Positions 7,522-11,814 of a DNA stretch of 11,814 nucleotides are shown here, in pieces (the first letter of the stretch is position 1; the number at the start of each line of letters is the position of its first letter). A program made the position numbers and the translations under genes. This DNA is from Verrucomicrobiota bacterium (GTDB lineage: Bacteria > Verrucomicrobiota > Verrucomicrobiia > Opitutales > UBA2995): assembly GCA_027297085.1 (NCBI GenBank), contig JAPUIL010000083.1, forward strand, positions 1 through 11,814, written 5' to 3'. Below the pieces are notes generated by a model. It was not told the DNA's origin. It saw nothing but the letters and a program-made list of their open reading frames with translations, and did not search any database.

Positions 7522-8337
7522 ATGAGTTTTTTAAAGTTTGAAGACCGGGTCATTCTGGTGATGGGAGTAGCTAACAAAAAGAGCGTAGCCTACCACATCG
7601 CCAAAACGTTGGAGGAAGAAGGAGCGATAGTTCTGTACAGCGTTCGTTCGGAAACCAGGAAAGATAGCTTGGATAAACTACTGAAGGGTAAGCCCATTTA
7701 CATCTGCGATGTTGAAAACAAGGACGAAATAGATGCTCTGGCCAAGCAGGTTTCCACTGATTACCCAACCTTGCATGGCATTGTTCACTCGATAGCCTTC
7801 GCTAATTACAGTGAGGGCATGAAGCCCTTTCATGAGACTAAGAGGGAGGATTTTCTGCAGGCTACTCAGATTTCTTGCTTCAGTATAGTTGAAGTAGTCA
7901 ATGCGTTTAAGCCGCACCTGGCCAACGATGCCTCTGTATTGGCTATTGGCATATCCTCGCACCAGGTAACCGCCGAAAATTATGGCTATATGTCGCCCAT
8001 CAAAGCGGCACTGGACGGAACCATGCGCTACCTGGCAAAGTCGTTCAGCACGGAATCAGATATCCGTTTCAACACCGTTAATCCCAGTCTTTTGAAAACA
8101 AGTGCTTCGGCAGGAATACCCGGATACTTGGAAAGTTACCTGTATTCAGAAAAGATTACCATTCGCGGAAAAGCGGTTCAAACCCAGGAGGTCGCCAATG
8201 TGGGGGTATTTCTTTTGAGCCCGCGATCCAGTGGCATCAATGGAGGTAGCTTGAAGGTCGATGCCGGCATGGACTGCAATTATTTTGACAAGGATGTTGT
8301 TAGGCTTGCCATGCGTCCGGAAACCAAGACCGAATAG
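7522..8337 (+). CDS. Enoyl-ACP reductase, FabI-like (divergent)
   Basis: A short-chain dehydrogenase-fold protein resembling FabI, which reduces trans-2-enoyl-ACP with NAD(P)H. It has 271 residues. FabI features visible are the cofactor motif [16 protein letters not shown] (residues 15-30), HSIAFAN (89-95), Tyr154 and Lys161 in YGYMSPIK (the FabI Tyr-x6-Lys spacing), and the C-terminal sequence ending [14 protein letters not shown]. The other conserved active-site tyrosine of FabI (Tyr146 in E. coli) aligns with Ile144, and two serines follow it (ISSHQ). The segment usually read AGPIRT is NPSLLKT. These changes suggest a specialised substrate or even a different reduction. It starts at ATG 7522, 17 bases after the dehydratase, and the OleA gene follows after six bases. 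It is the last type II fatty-acid gene of the module. Confidence 0.87.
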   Translation: MSFLKFEDRVILVMGVANKKSVAYHIAKTLEEEGAIVLYSVRSETRKDSLDKLLKGKPIYICDVENKDEIDALAKQVSTDYPTLHGIVHSIAFANYSEGMKPFHETKREDFLQATQISCFSIVEVVNAFKPHLANDASVLAIGISSHQVTAENYGYMSPIKAALDGTMRYLAKSFSTESDIRFNTVNPSLLKTSASAGIPGYLESYLYSEKITIRGKAVQTQEVANVGVFLLSPRSSGINGGSLKVDAGMDCNYFDKDVVRLAMRPETKTE

Positions 8338-8343
8338 GAAGCT

Positions 8344-9375
8344 ATGCAGTTCAGTCACGTTGCTATCGAGAGCCTGGCTTACGACACTCCTCCGGATGTT
8401 TTGACCTCCGATGCTATTGAGGAGGAACTAAGTGAAACCTATGAACGGCTTCATTTGCCGAAAGGACGCCTTGAGCTGATGACGGGTATTCAGTCGCGGA
8501 AATTTTATCCCATTGAGACTTTGCCTTCCGTAATCAGTGCAAACGCAGGAAAAGTCGCTTTAGAAAAAAGCCGGTTTGCAAAGGATGAGATTGATCTGGT
8601 CGTACATGCGGCGGTGTGCCGTGACCGGATGGAACCATCGACTGCATCCTACGTCCATGGACTCCTGGGATTGAGCGAAGAGGCGCAGATCTGGGATCTT
8701 TCCAATGCTTGCCTGGGTTTCTTGAACGCCATCACCTTGGTCGGAAGTTTAATCGAGTCAGGCCAAATTGAACGGGCCCTCGTTTGTTCCGGTGAGAATG
8801 GAAAGTCGCTTATGGATTGGACCTTGGATGAACTTAAGAGACCCGAACAAACCCGGAAATCCATAAAACCCTACTTTGCCAACCTTACGATTGGAGGTGG
8901 CGGTGTGGCCGCTGTATTATGCCGATCTGATTTGGCCCCGGGCAGCCCCCAAGTATTAAGCGGTACTGTGAGGACTGATTCTGCCAGCAATTTGTTGTGC
9001 GAAGGCGGCGACTCCGGGCAGGGCGAATTGCACATGCTAACCGATTCTGAAGAGCTTCTAAAGGCTGGAATTCAGCTCGCTAAAACGACCTGGAAGGCTT
9101 TTCTCAGTGAAAGTGGATGGGCGCCTGATTCGATAGATCGGTTTATTTGCCATCAGGTTGGATCCGCTCATCGGCGCCAACTTTTCGAATCTCTTCAACT
9201 TGATATGGACAAGGATTATATTACTTACCCGAATTGGGGTAACGTGGGGTCTGTATCCTGTCCACTGACCTTGGTAAAGGCGATTGAAGACGGTTTTGTG
9301 CAACAAGGCGACAAAGTGTCTTTGCTGGGAATCGGAAGTGGACTTAGCTGCTTAATGATGGCTCTACAGTTTTAA
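8344..9375 (+). CDS. oleA: OleA-type thiolase (head-to-head acyl condensing enzyme), FabH superfamily
   Basis: OleA joins two acyl thioesters by a non-decarboxylative Claisen condensation to give a beta-ketoacid with a long alkyl branch, the first step of bacterial long-chain olefin synthesis. It has 343 residues, as in OleA. The triad Cys123 (LSNACLGF), His270 (ICHQVG) and Asn300 (NWGNVGS) is present. Glu97 in RMEPSTAS sits exactly 26 residues before the catalytic Cys, as does the OleA-specific base Glu117 relative to Cys143 in the Xanthomonas enzyme, recalled from memory. The C-terminus LLGIGSGLSCLMMA also resembles OleA rather than housekeeping FabH. It starts at ATG 8344, preceded closely by AGGAAG overlapping the FabI stop, the best ribosome site of the cluster. 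An OleB-like gene follows, which supports the call. A KAS III that primes or ends chains in this pathway is the alternative. Confidence 0.8.
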   Translation: MQFSHVAIESLAYDTPPDVLTSDAIEEELSETYERLHLPKGRLELMTGIQSRKFYPIETLPSVISANAGKVALEKSRFAKDEIDLVVHAAVCRDRMEPSTASYVHGLLGLSEEAQIWDLSNACLGFLNAITLVGSLIESGQIERALVCSGENGKSLMDWTLDELKRPEQTRKSIKPYFANLTIGGGGVAAVLCRSDLAPGSPQVLSGTVRTDSASNLLCEGGDSGQGELHMLTDSEELLKAGIQLAKTTWKAFLSESGWAPDSIDRFICHQVGSAHRRQLFESLQLDMDKDYITYPNWGNVGSVSCPLTLVKAIEDGFVQQGDKVSLLGIGSGLSCLMMALQF

Positions 9376-9432
9376 CCCCCACCGCTTCAATCTCCTTCGA
9401 AAAAGCAGGTATTATTTCATCAAAAACAGTGA

Positions 9433-9661
9433 GTTATGAATAGGATAATAGAATTTGGAGATCTCACAAAAAATGACGTTTCGAAAAAGCTCTTGTTGTC
9501 CGCTTCGCTGTTGCCCACGGGCTCGGTACGAAGGCTAAAACCTACAAGCGCGAAGAGCTGCGTTCCAGCCCGTAATCCACTTGGTCACGTAGGGAACTAC
9601 GCTCCCGCATCGGCTTACGGACTGCGCCTTGCTCTTCATCACTTTTCGATTTTTTAAAACA
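9433..9661 (+). repeat. ~230-bp repeat, copy 1, with large imperfect palindrome
   Basis: This sequence fills most of the 296-base gap between oleA and oleB and recurs in inverted orientation at 10546-10775. By hand alignment the core (from CGCTTCGCTG to CGATTTTTT, about 155 bases) differs at about 24 positions, roughly 85% identity; the left part is more diverged. It holds a nested palindrome centred near 9594: GAAGAGC (9552-9558) with GCTCTTC (9631-9637), CAGCCCGTAA (9566-9575) with TTACGGACTG (9615-9624), and CGTAG (9588-9592) with CTACG (9597-9601) around a GGAA loop. Its right edge stops 10 bases before the oleB start. An open frame runs through it (9436-9657), but insertions and deletions between the copies break that frame, so I do not call a gene. 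It may be a non-autonomous mobile repeat or an RNA-structure element. Confidence 0.8.
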
Positions 9662-9671
9662 GCCGAGTAAA

Positions 9672-10538
9672 GTGGAAATTCCTGAACATATTCGTGCCGA
9701 ATATTCTTTTAGCTCTCAATGGAGCACCGTGGATGACCATCAGCTTCATTATGTGGATGAAGGTGCGGGAAGGGCGGTTATTATGCTGCATGGCAATCCA
9801 ACCTGGTCGTTTTTATACCGCAACGTTATTAAATCTCTACGTGACCAATGCCGTTGCTTGGCGCTGGATCACATTGGCTGTGGTTTGTCGGACAAGCCGC
9901 AAGATTATGCGTATACATTGAAACAGCATATTTCCAATGCGGTCGCATGGATTGAGCAATTGAGATTAGAATCATTTGACCTGATCGTACACGATTGGGG
10001 AGGGGCCATTGGAATGGGAGTCGCGCAAGAGTTGCCCAACAAAGTCGGGAAAGTGGTTATCCTGAATACCGCAGCCTTTTTCGTGGATAGGATACCCAAG
10101 AGAATCTCCATTTGCAGAATACCGATGTTAGGCGATTTGATCGTGCGAGGATTCAATGGTTTCGCCGGACCGGCTACTTCTATGGCCGTGAGTAAACCAC
10201 TTTCGAAAACGGTAAAGGAAGGATTTTTATTACCATACAATAGCTGGTCCAATCGCGTTGCAATCCTCCGCTTCGTGCAGGATATTCCGACCAGGGAAAG
10301 TCAGGAAACATTCCAGGTACTGAAAAGAATAGAGAAATTCCTACCCAATCTCGCCAGACATCCCGTATTAATTGGTTGGGGCCGCAAGGACTTTTGTTTT
10401 GATGACCGATTTTTGGAAAGATGGCAGGCGCTTTATCCGGAAGCAAACGTCTTAGCGTACCCAAAATCCGGGCACTATATTCTGGAGGATGAGAAGAATA
10501 CGCTGATTCCGCAAATAAAAGACTTTCTGATCGAGTAA
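9672..10538 (+). CDS. oleB: OleB-like alpha/beta hydrolase (haloalkane dehalogenase fold)
   Basis: An alpha/beta hydrolase of the group containing haloalkane dehalogenases and OleB; OleB decarboxylates a beta-lactone to a cis-olefin in the last step of long-chain olefin synthesis. It has 288 residues, a normal length. Motifs are the oxyanion-hole HGNPTW (40-45), the nucleophile Asp108 in VHDWGGAIG, an acidic residue Asp240 in WGRKD, and His268 in KSGHY. The nucleophile is Asp rather than Ser, as in both dehalogenases and OleB. The start is GTG at 9672; no ATG fits and no clear ribosome site precedes it. OleB is favoured over a dehalogenase because an OleA-like gene lies directly upstream. The usual partners OleC (lactone synthetase) and OleD (reductase) are absent from the window. 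The gene is bracketed by inverted copies of the ~230-bp repeat, 10 bases before and 7 bases after it, so it may be a separately acquired unit. Confidence 0.78.
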   Translation: MEIPEHIRAEYSFSSQWSTVDDHQLHYVDEGAGRAVIMLHGNPTWSFLYRNVIKSLRDQCRCLALDHIGCGLSDKPQDYAYTLKQHISNAVAWIEQLRLESFDLIVHDWGGAIGMGVAQELPNKVGKVVILNTAAFFVDRIPKRISICRIPMLGDLIVRGFNGFAGPATSMAVSKPLSKTVKEGFLLPYNSWSNRVAILRFVQDIPTRESQETFQVLKRIEKFLPNLARHPVLIGWGRKDFCFDDRFLERWQALYPEANVLAYPKSGHYILEDEKNTLIPQIKDFLIE

Positions 10539-10545
10539 TCCCAAG

Positions 10546-10775
10546 TGTTTCAAAAAATCGAGATGTGTTGAAGAGCAAGGCGCAGTCTGCAAGCAAGCGC
10601 GGGAGCGTAGAAAACTACGTGACCAAGCGGGTTGCGGGCTGGAACACAGTTCTTCGTGCATGTCGGTTTTAGCCTTCGTACCGAGCCCTTGGCGACAGCG
10701 AAGCGAAAATAACAAGTGCATTTTTGTAACGTAACTTTTTGTGAGGTTTCCAAAATCTATACTAATTCCCATAAC
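10546..10775 (-). repeat. ~230-bp repeat, copy 2 (inverted)
   Basis: This is the inverted copy of the repeat at 9433-9661, beginning seven bases after the oleB stop. Its palindrome is kept: GAAGAGC (10570-10576) with GTTCTTC (10649-10655), CAGTCTGCAA (10583-10592) with TTGCGGGCTG (10632-10641), and CGTAG (10606-10610) with CTACG (10615-10619). The four-base loop has changed completely while the stem is intact, and one stem pair differs from copy 1 by a matched change on both sides. As a hairpin just after oleB it may also end or stabilise the transcript. The remaining bases up to the malQ stop (10776-10919) show no gene or signal that I recognise. Confidence 0.8.
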
Positions 10776-10919
10776 AGACTGTCTTTTAACTATTTACTAC
10801 CTGCACTTCCGAAGGCGTTTGAAACGTTTGGGTAATATCTTATCTCTTTGTTCCGTTCTAGGAGGTCAAACTTTTAATCCAGCATTAATACGCACGATTC
10901 AAGGAATGACCCCGTGGCT

Positions 10920-11814
10920 CTAACGACTATAAAGTTCGGACAATCCAGCGAGGTACTCTGAACTTTCACTCGTTAATAATTCCAATTGCCAGGTTTGATA
11001 GCGCCATTGCCAATTTCCAAGAGCGGTACCTGGCATATTCATACGGCCTGCACTGTCCAGGCTCATCAAGTCCTGCAGAGAAATGACAGCTAGTTTGGAA
11101 ACCGATCGGTAAGAGGATCTGATAAAATCCCAGCCAACGGACTCACCTGATATGTCGAAATACTTGCGAACGTGATCCTGTATATCTTTGCCTGCTGTTT
11201 CATACCAACCGAGTGTGGTATCATTATCGTGGGTACCAGGATATATAACGGTGTTTTCTTTTAAGTTGTGAGGCAGATAATAATTGTCACTTTCACCACC
11301 AAAAGCGAATTGAAGAACCGCCATGCCGGGCAGTCCAGTATCCTCAAGCAGCTGAGTTACCTCAGGAGTAATGTGTCCAAGGTCTTCTGCAATAATTTTA
11401 GAATCGGGAAGGGCGGTGTGAATAGCTTTGAATACTTCCAGGCCAGGCCCTTTTACCCAACTGCCTTCAGCCGCTGTCTTGGCTCCCGCTTTAATAGTCC
11501 AGCAGGATTCAAAGCCTCGGAAATGGTCGATACGAACAACATCAACTAAAGAAAAAGAAGATTTGAATCGTTCAATCCACCAACTGTAACCGTCCTTTTT
11601 GAGTGCGGCCCAATTGTAAAGCGGGTTACCCCAAAATTGCCCATCCTTTGAAAAATAATCGGGCGGACAACCTGCAACAGCTTTTGGTTTGAAGCTGGTG
11701 CTATCCACCTGGAAATATTCGGGATGACACCAAACATCAACGCTATCCGGAGAAACAAATAGCGGTATGTCCCCAATAATTTGGATGCCTTTATCGTTGG
11801 CGTAGGTTTTCAAG
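10920..11814 (-). CDS. malQ: 4-alpha-glucanotransferase (amylomaltase, GH77), C-terminal part; 5' end outside window
   Basis: A cytoplasmic enzyme that transfers alpha-1,4-glucan segments between maltodextrins or to glucose, used in maltose or glycogen metabolism. The frame is open to the right edge, so the N-terminal part, usually some 200 residues, is missing; 298 codons including the stop are present. The visible part begins in the conserved segment TYANDKGIQIIGDIPLFV, followed by DSVDVW and GCPPDYFSKDGQFWGNPLYNW. All three GH77 carboxylates are present: the nucleophile Asp in RIDHFRGF, the acid/base Glu in IIAEDLGHITPEV and the stabilising Asp in YPGTHDNDTT. The C-terminus (LGNWQWR.., ending LSELYSR) is typical, and the TAG stop is intact. 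It converges on oleB and has no evident link to the lipid genes. Confidence 0.95.
   Translation of the reverse strand, partial: LKTYANDKGIQIIGDIPLFVSPDSVDVWCHPEYFQVDSTSFKPKAVAGCPPDYFSKDGQFWGNPLYNWAALKKDGYSWWIERFKSSFSLVDVVRIDHFRGFESCWTIKAGAKTAAEGSWVKGPGLEVFKAIHTALPDSKIIAEDLGHITPEVTQLLEDTGLPGMAVLQFAFGGESDNYYLPHNLKENTVIYPGTHDNDTTLGWYETAGKDIQDHVRKYFDISGESVGWDFIRSSYRSVSKLAVISLQDLMSLDSAGRMNMPGTALGNWQWRYQTWQLELLTSESSEYLAGLSELYSR

Noticed and set aside
2566..9375. Housekeeping type II fatty-acid synthase cluster
   Set aside because: FabD, FabG and PlsX/Acc genes are missing, while two FAD oxidoreductases and an OleA-type enzyme are present; several active-site or gating residues also diverge.
9436..9657. 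Open frame of 73 codons in repeat copy 1, similar in part to minus-strand frames (10452-10772 and 10550-10753) in copy 2
   Set aside because: The similarity follows from the DNA repeat. Small insertions and deletions between the copies shift the frame, so the matching N- and C-terminal parts lie in different frames in copy 2, and many changes are non-synonymous. A small decayed protein is not fully excluded.
9672..10538. Haloalkane dehalogenase
   Set aside because: The fold and the Asp nucleophile fit, but OleB shares both features and the OleA-type gene upstream makes OleB more likely.
1..11814. tRNA, rRNA, CRISPR array or transposase
   Set aside because: None was seen on reading both strands; the only repeats are the two inverted copies and the short CTAAG units.

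Overview
The window carries a compact gene set for making an unusual acyl chain, flanked by ordinary sugar-metabolism and regulatory genes. The organism cannot be named from this sequence. A sigma-54 activator, single-polypeptide (type II) fatty-acid enzymes and a moderate base composition suggest a Gram-negative-type bacterium. The pairing of CrtI-like oxidoreductases with fatty-acid synthase genes and OleA/OleB recalls what has been discussed for planctomycetes, verrucomicrobia and some deltaproteobacteria, but that is only a guess. Most starts in the window lack a strong Shine-Dalgarno sequence.

Layout: (1) 2-1132 (+), the C-terminal part of an NtrC-type sigma-54 activator whose start lies outside the window. 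(2) 1133-1457, a gene-free gap with a degenerate CTAAG-type repeat. (3) 1458-2447 (-), galE. (4) 2448-2565, a divergent promoter region with a perfect 8-bp dyad just before the next start. (5) 2566-9375 (+), seven closely packed genes: FabF-like ketosynthase, acyl carrier protein, two CrtI-type FAD oxidoreductases, FabZ-like dehydratase, FabI-like enoyl reductase and an OleA-type thiolase. (6) 9672-10538 (+), an OleB-type alpha/beta hydrolase closely bracketed by two copies of a ~230-bp repeat in inverted orientation. (7) 10920 to the right edge (-), the C-terminal part of malQ.

How the genes may work together (inference): the ketosynthase, carrier protein, dehydratase and enoyl reductase form a dedicated elongation module. 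It lacks its own ketoreductase and malonyl transferase, so it would borrow these from housekeeping metabolism. The two FAD oxidoreductases would desaturate, isomerise or otherwise remodel the chain on the carrier. OleA would then join two acyl chains head to head. OleB in known pathways decarboxylates a beta-lactone to an olefin, but the OleC and OleD that normally act between them are not in the window. The likely product is a long, unusual, possibly polyunsaturated hydrocarbon or ketone, or a modified acyl chain reminiscent of the gene sets proposed for ladderane lipids. This locus is the best candidate for an undescribed system here.
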